Positions 1 to 8,305 of a stretch of 55,046 nucleotides of DNA are shown piece by piece. The first letter of the stretch is position 1. Every line of letters begins with the position of its first letter. The position numbers were made by a program, and so were the translations under genes. Source of the stretch: Prorocentrum cordatum (Eukaryota; Sar; Dinophyceae; Prorocentrales; Prorocentraceae); NCBI GenBank assembly GCA_963575745.1, contig CAUYUJ010019283.1:64001-119046 (forward strand). Reading direction: 5' to 3'. Below the pieces are notes generated by a model. It was not told where the DNA came from. It ran no database searches and worked only from the letters and a program-made list of their open reading frames with translations.

Positions 1-169
1 GGCAGACAAATCCATGCGGATTGCCTCTACTCATACTCTACTCTACTCTACCCCATTCCTGCTTTATTCGGCTCCGACCCCTACTCTATTCGAATATGCT
101 CCTGTCTAAGACTAGCAGACGAAGCCTTGCGAATGGCATAGGAAACTGCGCGGGTAGCTTGGGCGAAGT

Positions 170-264
170 TGATAACTTTTGTGCCAAAGAGGCTGCGGAA
201 GGGTGGCGCAACAATAGCGCCTCAGGCTCTGGTTGCACCTGCTCTCTCCGCGGTTTCCCTCAAC
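170..264 (-). repeat. 3' LTR of copia-A (95 bp)
   Basis: This segment is a direct repeat of 5661-5755 with no gaps and about 11 mismatches in 95. Read on the minus strand it begins near TGAGGG and ends in TTATCA, giving the TG...CA ends usual for LTRs. It is very short for an LTR. The purine tract expected just inside it (positions above 264) is weak. Confidence 0.8.
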
Positions 265-442
265 GCACCCTCGAGGTCGCCAGGTCCACTCTTCTGGGCC
301 CAGACCTCGGAGGGAAACGCAATCAACATGGCTTCTAAAATGGAACGGGGGGTAGCTAGGCCACTGAGGCCCTTCTCCCCTCAAAAATTCATCTTCCTAT
401 ATTCTATTACCCAGGTGGGTTACCTTCTCACTCACTCTTTTC

Positions 443-1120
443 TCATCCGCCTGGGCTCAAACCTCTATCTCCCTGCGAGCGTGCCAAGCCAGCCATCTCC
501 AGGAATTTCTCCAGCTTCTCCCTGGTCATCGGCTTGGTCATCATGTCGCTCGGCTGCTGCAGCGCCAGGAAGCGTATCTCCGCGTGCTTCATCTTTCCTG
601 GCCCGCGCTTCTTCACGACCTGTAGCTCACTGCTGCTGTCGCCCATCGCGAGCGGTATCGTCTTCTCCTTCCACTCCTGGAGTAGTGATTCCAGTCCGAG
701 GGCCTCCGCTGCTCTCGATCCCAGCGCGTAAAGCTCGCTCTCCGCCGAGCTAAATGTTGCGCAGCCCTGGCGTCTTGACCACGACAGGACGGTGCATCCG
801 TGGTACTTCAGGATGCCGCCACTCGTCGAGATCCTGTCCGTCTTGTCATCGGCCCAGTCTGCATTCACCCAGCTCTCCACTGCAATGCCTCCTTTGTTCC
901 GAACCAGCTGCATCTTGTAGCCTCGCGTGCCTGCAAGGTACCGAGCCATCTTCTTCAATCTCCTCAGGTCCTGCTCCGCAGGTCCTGACATGCCCCTGCT
1001 TAGAACTCCAACTCCATGTTGAATGTCAGGACGGTGGCTCGCCAACTGTAATAGCGTCCCCACGCAGGTCCGGCAGCGACTGTGGCCCACCGTGTCTAGC
1101 TTCACCTCGTCGCTCTTCAT
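443..1120 (-). pseudogene. copia-A RNase H domain
   Basis: The open frame of 225 residues is the C-terminal end of a copia polyprotein: the RT-RNase H connection followed by RNase H. Visible landmarks are RPDIQHGVGVLSRGMSGP (RT C-terminal), RYLAGTRGYKM, the acidic WVNADWADD, SAESELYAL and the terminal DMMTKPMTREKLEKF, which matches the usual D-x-x-TK end of copia pol. RNase H degrades the RNA strand of the RNA:DNA hybrid during reverse transcription. The acidic residues look present, but the domain is in a different frame from the RT and cannot be made as one polyprotein. It is the best preserved part of this element. Confidence 0.85.
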
Positions 1121-1854
1121 GTGTATCTCGTTTTTTTAGGCTCGGGCAGTACTGGTGGCTTTGTTGTCGCCAGGCCCAGCTCCTTCAGGATGTCGTCAAT
1201 CAAGCTCGTCTTGCCGCTGATCGTGTAGCCGCCCTCGACCTTCTCCGCCTGCGTGCTTAGGAACGTCGCCTGGTCTCCGTTCTTGGTGAGCTATACTACG
1301 TCCGATAATTTCGGTCTCTCTCCCATCACCTCTAGCAACTTGTCGACTTCGTCGCACTTCGTCGCTCGGACCAGTGATTAGGACATCGTCGGCGTGTCTC
1401 CCTGCCTTCATCCTGCTGCTCAGCTTCATGAAGAGACGCCCGTCGTAGTGGCCCCTGACCATCTCAAGCTCCTCCATGGTGTTCGCACTGTGGTCCCCCC
1501 AAGACTTCGGTGCTCCTTTGAATCCTGGAAATGCGCACAACGCCTCCCGAACATGTCCTTCAGGTACTCCTGCTTCTGGTGATGGCTCCAGGAAGATACG
1601 GTCCTCGGTGAGCGGTGCCTGTTAGACAATTCCACTGCAGTCGCCAGACGCCAATGCGTGGTCGCGCAACTCCGCGTTGACCAGCATCGCCTTCAAGTGT
1701 GGGAGTGAGGGGGTTGTGACCACGAATTTCTCGCGCCCGTGCACCTGCTGCTCGAAGCCCCCCGTGGTTCATCGACTCTTCTTGCTGCCGTCCGCCTGGT
1801 AGGTATCGATCCACTTCCCCGTCAGGATCTTGGACGTCGTGTCCTTGGTCGGGA
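1121..1854 (-). pseudogene. copia-A reverse transcriptase, interrupted
   Basis: Minus-strand translation gives RT landmarks in order: GKWIDTYQADGSKK near 1800, KFVVTTPSLPHLKAML near 1710, CAFPGFKGAPKSWGDH near 1520, and HADDVLITGP with the catalytic HADD at 1385-1396. HADD replaces the usual Y-x-DD tetrad and keeps both aspartates. One reading frame contains stop codons after the SKKSR stretch, after SGIV and again before LTKNGDQATF. A frameshift near 1125 separates this part from RNase H. The enzyme would copy genomic RNA into DNA, but this copy is clearly dead. The frame is continuous enough that the stops look like point mutations. Confidence 0.82.
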
Positions 1855-3582
1855 TTACCTTATTATCTTCTTGCCGTCTCCTGCGACCTTCTCCACTTGC
1901 TCCTTCCTTGCCTCCGTGAAGTCGCCCTCCAGCGCGTGCGTCTCCTCGTCCTCCACCCGTGGCTCCTCGCGCATCTCCCTGGCCGCATTGATCATCTGGA
2001 TGGTAGTGACCCTGGACTTCTTGCCTTCGCTTCCTTCTCCGCCTTCGCGTTCTCGTTTGAGGCTCCTCTCTGCCAGCGGAATGCCCACTGGCGGCGGTGG
2101 TGCCGCCCTCAGTGTTGACGGTCCTACCTCCTCGTCCCTGGGCCTCTTCGCCTCCAGTCGCTTCTTGTCCATGTCCACGTCGTCGTACGGTGCTGCCGCC
2201 GCTGATGCTGCTGCTGTTGACTGTGGTGGTGCTGCTTGTGGTCCTTCTCCTCGTTCGGGTCCAGGTACTTCGGTAACGGCCCGAGTAGGATCGGTTCCTG
2301 TAGTGATCTCTGCGTTGGTGCCCCCCCCCGAGGTTGGTGTCGGCTCACAAGTTGTCCACCTCATCTTGTCGAACAACTTCTTGTCCCAGCGTCGGCTCTC
2401 CACCTTCCTTTTCGCCACCCTGGACCTGCGCGCTCCCGCCGGTGTTCCGATCAAGTGCTCGTCCGTCCACGCGTCGCGTCCTAGCCAGGTGCCCTCCAGC
2501 CACGACAACTCCAGCTGGTTGACCTGGGCTCCTGGCCTCCTGCAGATCACTGCCTCGCCGACTGCGGCGATGGGCTTCTGGTACTTGAGCATGTGGGTCT
2601 TCTCGTAGGGTGTGAGGTTGGTGTCCTCCCTGGCCATGTATCTGTTGCAGAGCCGCGCTGCATGTCTCGGCAACCGCGTGAGGAACGGGGAGTCGGGCTT
2701 GAGGTCGTGGTTCAGCTTCTTGTTGACCTGCAACATCAACGTCCTCACCTGCTTCCCCACCGTCTGGATGGCCCTCTCAGCCCTGCCGTTCGCCTGGAAG
2801 CTGTACCTCTCCGACTGCCTCATGAGGATCGTCTCACAGATGCCGTCTTTGATCGCCCTGGCCCTGACTGCCATGATGAATGGGAACTCGGCTGCTCCTC
2901 CTGCTTGTAGTTCCACTCGTGAGCGTTCCGGTTCAGCCAGCCACGAAACCGTCGAGGCCACTGTGTAGACGTCGTCTCGGCCTTTCCGGATGATGGTCGT
3001 GCTCCAGATGCTCCCTGCCGACGCGTCGCTGCCCACTACGAACTCGAAGTTGACGGGCCCACCCTCGATGCCCGCCTGGCCGTAATCGAAGCTCAGCAGT
3101 GGGATCAGCTCGTCGCGCCTGTCCTTCTTCTTGTGGGCCATGTCGTTGGCCTTCGCCGGAATGCAGATCTCACGCCTTGGTTCAGATGGGTAGTGCGTCA
3201 GCTCGTGTCTCTCGATCTCCTCTGAACTTGGCTCTCGAGGTCCAGGTAGTCCACTGGCTGTCGACTCGGGTTCCACCGTCTCGTGACCGTCGGGAACTGC
3301 CACTGGTCCCACTGGCGGTGCATACGCTCGTACATCTGCAGCTCCTCGTGATACGACATGTGGTTGCTGCCGCTCTCCTGGTGGTAGCACTCTTGGTCCC
3401 CCTGCCAATGCTCGCTGAACTGCGTCTCCGTCTTCGTCCTCTTCACCAGGTCGTGCTGCTGCGGCTGCTGCCCCGATCGGTGCCAATAGCGCCATCTCCT
3501 TGAGGACCTCCTCCAGGTCATCGTGCATCTTGGTCCAACACTCCAGTGCGTAGTGGTTCTTGGTCTTCTTAAGCTTGACCAA
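1855..3582 (-). pseudogene. copia-A integrase and INT-RT linker
   Basis: This is a 575-residue open frame. A zinc-binding remnant HELTHYPSEPRREIC (residues ~126-140) matches the copia H-x3-H...C-x2-C finger, with the first cysteine replaced by arginine. The catalytic core follows: LLSFDYGQAG supplies the first aspartate and ANGRAERAIQTV the glutamate. The expected second aspartate around VELQAGGAAEF is not seen, suggesting mutation. RLCNRYMAREDTNLTPYE and LEGTWLGRDAWTDEHLIGTP are typical of the C-terminal integrase region. The last ~170 residues are a low-complexity acidic/proline linker seen between INT and RT in copia elements. Integrase would insert the cDNA; this copy lacks key residues. 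Confidence 0.85.
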
Positions 3583-3612
3583 TCCTGCAGTTTCGTGCCT
3601 CAGCAGCCCTCC

Positions 3613-4221
3613 TCAAGCCACGCGGTTCTCCATCCTGCTGCAGAACTTGCCCGCGCTCATGATGGGCTGCTTCGCGTCAGTGACCTGGAACTCCATACTG
3701 ATGCTTCTGTCGTCTGCCATGTAGAGTGTCGCCGTCTTCGATCCGTAGTGCGTCAGTGGCGTGCCGCCTGCGACCGTCAGGTTGGGGTTGCGTCCTGGTT
3801 TGAGCTCCGCGTTCGGGAAGTCCCTGATGCCGCGCACGTGCTCATCCGCGCAATTGTCCGTCAACATCCAGGTCGGGCGCCACATGCCGTTCCGCATCTT
3901 GCTGTAGACCTTTCTCTCCTGCACCTTTGGCTTCCAGTCCTTCGTAAGTGCGAAGATGAAGCCACTTCCCCACTCTGTCGCGTGCTCGTCTATCGTGGTG
4001 ATCGCTCGAACTCCTGCTCCCACTTGACTGTCTGAAGGTCCTGCTGTCGATGGTGCTGGACTCCCGGGTGGTGGTGTGCTGATGTTGCTCCAACCATCGT
4101 ACATCGTGATCTCGTTCACTCCTCCTTTCTGCCCTGTCTTGGCCTTCTGCTTAACCTTTGTCGTAGGTGGGGTTATCCTTTCGATACCAGCAGTCCCTTG
4201 CATAGTGTCCCCCCTGGTCAC
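3613..4221 (-). pseudogene. copia-A protease-like region
   Basis: A 202-residue open frame sits exactly where the aspartic protease of copia lies, between the zinc knuckle and integrase. WMLTDNCADEHV is a candidate for the D-[ST]-G active-site strand but has DNC rather than DSG. The SKTATLYMADDRSISMEF stretch and VTDAKQPIMSAGKF resemble the second half of copia-type proteases, where variants of the last motif end in L-S-V-x-K-L. The frame differs from the upstream zinc-knuckle frame. The call rests on position plus weak motifs. Confidence 0.55.
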
Positions 4222-4420
4222 ATGTGTAGCATAGCCTCACCCCAAATACTCCTGTCATATTCCAGGCTGACTGTCGTGTTGCTGCCGCCCTCGCCATGGG
4301 ATCCGCGCCCTTGCCATTCTGCTCCTTGTTCCTGCTCTTGCCTTTCTTATCTGCACCTTTGCCTTTGCCGTCTTTGCCCTTGCCTTTGGGATGCTGCCGT
4401 GTCGGCGCGTCCACCTCCAT
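4151..4420 (-). pseudogene. copia-A nucleocapsid zinc knuckle
   Basis: The 89-residue frame has a lysine/glycine-rich basic stretch (KGKGKDGKGKGADKKGK) followed by CYTCDQGGHYARDC, a perfect C-x2-C-x4-H-x4-C retroviral zinc knuckle that packages genomic RNA. It is in the same frame as the gag frame to its right and separated from it by one TGA (4424-4426), so gag and nucleocapsid were one protein before this stop arose. A frameshift then separates it from the protease region. Confidence 0.85.
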
Positions 4421-4423
4421 GGC

Positions 4424-5516
4424 TCATGAGGTTCGGTTTCCTTTGTTGCCTTCGGCTCCAGGTCCTGGTGGGCTTGGCCCCTCCTGCTGGTGCCCGTCCT
4501 CGTGCACCGTCGCCGCTTTTGAGTGCTGTTTCATGGTGCCGATCAGTCCGTCGTAGCTAATTTCGCTCTGCATCTGTAGTGCCGTCCTGGCTTTCTTCGG
4601 CGCCTTCTGTAGGTCGATGCTCTTCTTGACTCCTGCGTTGAACGCCTCTCCTGGCGCCGTCTCATAGCGCCTGATGTCGCGCTCCCAGTCTGAGTGGTGC
4701 TGCTCGAACCCCGCCAGGTCCGATGGAAAATTCTTCACATTGAGAATCGCCGTCATGATACTCTGCGCCCTCATCGCCGTCGCAAGCTCGTAGCGTTGGA
4801 TCAGCGCTCGCCGCGCCAGCGCTCCGTTCTGATCTTCTACGCTCCTGGTCAACATCTGCGCGCTGCCCTTCACTGTCATGACCAGCGCGCAGAACATCTT
4901 TTTCGCCGCTGTAACTCCTTCAGCTTCCAGGCGATGCAGGGTCTCCGCCATGCTGATGCCTGGACCTCCTCGCTGCTCAGCCGCCTCTAGGAGATTCAGC
5001 GCTTGCGCCGTTTGACCTCCCAAGTACGCCCTCAGCACGAAACTCCACTCCGTCCACGTCTCCTCGTGGCCGTCGAACGTTGGTGGCTTCAGCCCGAAGC
5101 CCTGCCACTCAGCACCAGGCTCCGTCATGGTCACGTAGAGCTCGTCCTGCTCGTCGGTGGTCACGTAGACCTCGTCCTGCTTGTCGGTGGTCACGTAGAC
5201 CTCGTCCTGCTTGTCTGTGGTCAAGTAGACCTCGTACTCCTTGTCTGTGGTCACGTAGAATTCAACCTTCTCGTCTGTGGCCACGTAGACCTCGTACTGC
5301 TTGTCTGTAGTCATGGAGACCTCGTTCTGCTCGTTGGTGATCACGTAGACCTCGTCTTTCAGCTCTGTGGTCGCGTAGGCCTCGCCATTCTGCTTTGGTC
5401 ACGTAGACCTTGTCTTGAACTCCTGTGAGCACGTAGACCTCCTTCAGCGCTCCTGTGGTCACGTAGACCTTGTCCAGCTGCTTGGTCACGTAGACCTCGT
5501 GCAGCTGCCTGGTCAT
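4424..5516 (-). pseudogene. copia-A gag (capsid) with decapeptide repeats
   Basis: The main open frame is 4424-5344 (306 residues). Its first ~70 residues are a ten-residue repeat of VYVTTDKQDE type; after that comes a helical gag-like domain (EPGAEWQGFGLKPPTFDGHE, TWTEWSFVLRAYLGG, RRALIQRYELATAMRAQ, DLAGFEQHHSDWERDIRRYE). Repeats continue upstream to 5516 in another frame (starting MTRQLHEVYVTKQL), so a frameshift near 5385 breaks the N-terminus. The capsid domain would form virus-like particles. The true start is uncertain because the repeats run up to the leader. Confidence 0.75.
5105..5516 (-). repeat. 30-bp minisatellite inside gag N-terminus
   Basis: About a dozen 30-bp units of the type GTCACGTAGACCTCGTCCTG plus a variable 10 bp lie head to tail on the plus strand. 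Units near 5158-5240 are nearly identical and outer units are more diverged. The period of 30 keeps the gag frame, giving a ten-residue protein repeat. Confidence 0.85.
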
Positions 5517-5631
5517 TCAAACCTTGGCCAGCTGCTGTGTCAGCTGGTCGCCGTGGATCCAAAGCTCGCCCTGCGGCCGCGGCCGCGAGAGCTATGCCCA
5601 ACGCCCCTAGCCGCGCGGGGGGCGCCCAGCG

Positions 5632-5660
5632 GGAGCTGGCCGTGGCCAGCTCCGCTACCA
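5632..5660 (-). promoter_or_regulatory. primer binding site within a hairpin
   Basis: Immediately inside the 5' LTR the minus strand reads TGGTAGCGGAGCTGGCC (5660 down to 5644). The first eleven bases resemble primer binding sites complementary to the 3' end of eukaryotic initiator methionine tRNA (TGGTA...GAG class). The site overlaps a perfect 10-bp inverted repeat GGAGCTGGCC-GT-GGCCAGCTCC (5632-5653). Adjacency to the LTR end fixes that end independently of the repeat comparison. Confidence 0.65.
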
Positions 5661-5755
5661 TGATAACTTTTGTGCCAAAGAGGCTGCGGGAGGGTGGCGC
5701 AATGGTAGCGCTTCAGGCACTGGTTACACCTGCTTTCCCTACGGTTTCCCTCAAC
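5661..5755 (-). repeat. 5' LTR of copia-A (95 bp)
   Basis: Same length as the other terminal repeat, about 88 percent identical. On the minus strand it starts GTTGAGGG and ends TTATCA directly against the primer binding site. It must contain the promoter of the element if active, but no TATA-like box is obvious. Confidence 0.82.
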
Positions 5756-6765
5756 AGAAATGATGCGGACAACGGGGAGAACCATGCGGCAGAGCTTGGC
5801 GAGCCCCAGCCGGCTCCACTACACCTGTATTAATTTTGGCATTGCAGTGTGCTCACGCTTTGCAATCATATCGGCCGATAAGGGGCTATATTCAAGTGAT
5901 CATATTCGACCCACCTGTCAAATCATTCGACAAAATCATGGGCTGTCGTCTCAATCTGGACATCTTGTCACCCATGTCGCAACATGCGTGGCAGGAGTGG
6001 GGCGGGGCGCACATCGCGTGCGGCAGGCCGAAGATGTCGCTCTCGCCTCGGCGTCTTCGCTCGGTCCTTTCCAGGGGCGATGGAGCTCTCGCCCGGGCGC
6101 GGCACGACTTCTTCGCGCGCCACTTCTCGTTGACGCGGGAGCGGGCGACGATGTGGTTTTCGCCTCCGCGCCGCGCCCCTTTCGCGGGAGCGTGGCGCTC
6201 CCGCCCCGACGCGGCGCACCATGCTTGAGACTCGCCCCAATTTTTTGGGGGGCCCGCGCGAATGGGCGATCTGTCGCCCCTCGCCGGAGCTCCGTGCGCA
6301 TTTCGCACGGAAGTGATGTTCCATCGCGGGCGCGGCGCATGGCTCGTTGGCCAACTCGCGCGGATGCAGCAGCGGCAGCGGGACCCCCCTCGGACCGTAT
6401 GCGGCCCTGCTTTACTCATGCCGGGCGAGCTCATCGAACTATTCTCCCTTTCTTCGAGGTCAGGCAGCCCCTGGCCATAGTTTCACACGCCTTCATACTT
6501 GCAGCTCTTCTCGAGCGGCGGCGACTCCAGGAGCCTCTGTCCCCCTTCATCTTCGCCCACTGCCAAGTGCAGCGCGACCTCGCAGCTTACCTCCCCGACC
6601 CCCCCCACGAAGTCCAGGGCGCGTGCGCCGCCGGAGCCCTGTCGGGCCAGCGCGGCGAGGAGCTCCACCAGACAGCGCGCATCTGTGATCCCGACGGCGT
6701 TTGCCATGTCCTTTGTGAATCATGTTCTTTGTCATCGTAATCACCTCCCTCTTCCCCCTTCCTCC
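5756..6765. other. GC-rich intergenic DNA, no gene seen
   Basis: Open frames here overlap on both strands and show no recognisable domain. The sequence contains short local inverted repeats such as GGGAGCGTGGCGCTCCC near 6189. I cannot support a gene. Confidence 0.5.
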
Positions 6766-6950
6766 CCGCGCGCGTTTGGCGCGTCTGCGCTGCACCTGCG
6801 CGTGTTTGGCGTGTCGCACGCCTGCTTCCGCACGTGCTTGGCGCGTCTCAGGCCTGACCACAGTCGTCCTTTGCACGTGTTTGGCGTGTCGCACGGCTGA
6901 TCAGGCGGGTGTTTGGCGTGTCTCAGGCTTGTGCCAACGCGTCCTACTGG
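6766..6950. repeat. degenerate GTTTGGCGTGTC repeat
   Basis: At least five occurrences of a core close to CGTGTTTGGCGTGTCTCA(C/G)G occur at 20-50 bp spacing. The same core recurs at 13,025-13,145 and once near 26,588, so this is a dispersed motif rather than a single local array. Confidence 0.6.
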
Positions 6951-7210
6951 ACGCACCGCTAACCGAATGACTGACTGCGGGGGCCGTGCTCTCCCCGCGA
7001 AGAGACGCCATCAGGTGCCTGGGCACGTCGGGCGCGCGCTGGCGCCTGCCTCCTCCCGGAGGCCGCGGGCCCCGGGGCCGCGGCGAGGCGTCCGGGCCGC
7101 AGTGCTGCCGCGCGGCCGCGCGGTATATTGCCGCTGGCGTGGGCGCCGGCGTCGCCATCGGGGGCGCCGATGGAATTGCTGGCGCAGATTGGGCTCGCCC
7201 TCAGTGGAGG

Positions 7211-7375
7211 GGCCCCGCGACACACAAATGAATGCACACAAATAAAAAGATTCCCCATATTTTCTCATATTTTCTGGGCTTTTGTTGTCTTCCCCCCTCA
7301 ATTCTCCTATTTTTCAAAATTTTCTGGGGAGTCGACGATTAATTGTGTCTGTGTGTTTCTTTCCCTCCTGACTCA
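7211..7375. repeat. AT-rich interspersed repeat, copy 1
   Basis: Starts with GGCCCCGCGACACACAAAT, has two CATATTTTC-type boxes, a CTTCCCCCC tract and the conserved end GTCGACGATTAATTGTGTCT. Copies at 18,873-19,040 and 25,782-25,935 share the same order of boxes. It stands out as AT-rich DNA inside a very GC-rich region. Confidence 0.7.
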
Positions 7376-7810
7376 GAACCTGTGCTGGAGCCCTGGAACA
7401 CACGCCGACGCTGGCGTCGGAAGGCCCGGCAGCGGGGCTGACGTCGGCGTCGGCGCAGGCGTCGGGCCTCGCATCCCAGAGGCCGGCGACGGGGCTGGCT
7501 CTGCAGACGGCGTGTGCGAAGGCGATGGTGCTGAGGAAGCCGCGACGGTGCCGATGCTGCAGTCGGGGCCGCTCTCGGGACCCGCTCCGGGGCCGCCGCC
7601 GCGGGCGTCGATGCTGGTGTCGGAGTTGCCGACGGCGGGTCTGGCGTCAGCGCCAGCGCGGGCGTCGATGCTGTCGTCGTGAGTGCTGGCGAGGGTGCTG
7701 TCGCTGCTGCTGGCTCGCGCCCAGACGCTCCTCCCCTGTGATTCCCTCTCCGCCGCTTCGGCTTGCTTCGTGCGGCCGCGGCGGTGCTCAGAAGAACAAC
7801 AGTAGCATGA
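7376..7810. other. GC-rich spacer, no gene seen
   Basis: Alternating GGCGTCGG/GCCGGCGACGG-type imperfect short repeats give open frames on both strands. No recognisable domain. Confidence 0.45.
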
Positions 7811-7956
7811 GTACAAACTTTCGCTGGTCCGCGCGGATTTCTTGGATCCGCGCTGGGCCCCCCTCGCTGGCGCGCGGAGCGCGCCGGGGGCGGCGCCGGA
7901 GGCGCCGCCGGGGGGGCTGGGCGCCGACCGAAGAAATCCAGGCGGGGCGCCAAACA
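7811..7956. mobile_element. foldback (MITE-like) element, copy 1
   Basis: Left arm contains GTCCGCGCGGATTTCTTGGA TCCGCGCTGGGCCCCCC and the right arm is its approximate inverse, ending near 7950. The centre holds a second GC-only hairpin around GGCGCGCGGAGCGCGCC. Homologous copies occur at 23,171-23,330 (best preserved) and 16,113-16,225 (left arm mostly lost), with a left-arm fragment at 14,043-14,085. No coding capacity; presumably non-autonomous. Confidence 0.7.
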
Positions 7957-8305
7957 TTAGCCTGGCGAAGGACCCAACCATATGCAGTCGTGAATACCGC
8001 AAATATGAATATCGTTTTCGGTGGCGCTACCTCGGGGTAGGGGAACCGCGTGCGGACGCCCCCACTGGGGCCTGCGGTGGAGCTCCCTGGGGGGCCACGA
8101 AACGCTGCCCTGGGTGGGGGAACCGCATGCGGACACCCCCACTGGGGCCTACGGTGGAGCTCCCTATGGGGCCACGAAGCGCTGCCCTGGGTGGGGGAAC
8201 CGCATGCGGACACCCCAAGGAGGGGGAGGAGGGCGGGAAGGAAGGAGGAACGCGGGGCACCGTCTCTTCAAAACGAAGACCCAAGACCACAGGATAGTTG
8301 GGAAT
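7957..8305. mobile_element. satellite-bearing mobile unit, short copy
   Basis: Begins TTAGCCTGGCGAAGGACCCA, continues with about 2.5 tandem units of 78 bp (core CACTGGGGCCTACGGTGGAG, CTCCCTATGGGGCCACGAAG) and ends in a purine-rich stretch followed by CCGTCTCTTCAAAACGAAGA and CACAGGATAGTTGGGAAT. Both flanks and the repeat core recur at 38,969-41,244, where the array is much longer and the period is 90 bp. Shared flanks on both sides make this a defined dispersed unit rather than a bare satellite. Confidence 0.75.

Larger units (their letters stand above)
170..5755 (-). mobile_element. Ty1/copia-type LTR retrotransposon, decayed (copia-A)
   Basis: The whole element runs right to left: 5' LTR (5661-5755), primer binding site, gag, zinc knuckle, protease-like region, integrase, RT, RNase H, 3' LTR (170-264). 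Integrase before RT is the diagnostic Ty1/copia order. The two terminal repeats match at about 84 of 95 positions, so the copy is not recent. The polyprotein is broken by in-frame stops (gag/NC junction, RT) and frameshifts (gag N-terminus, NC/protease, RT/RNase H). I see no convincing target-site duplication: the flanks GAAGT and ACAGA differ. The order and motifs are seen directly; the classification rests on family knowledge. Confidence 0.88.

Noticed and set aside
5694-5735. tRNA-like A box (TGGCGCAATGGTAGCGC) on the plus strand of the 5' LTR
   Set aside because: Matches an A box, but no B box or cloverleaf follows, and the 3' LTR copy is mutated in the same place.
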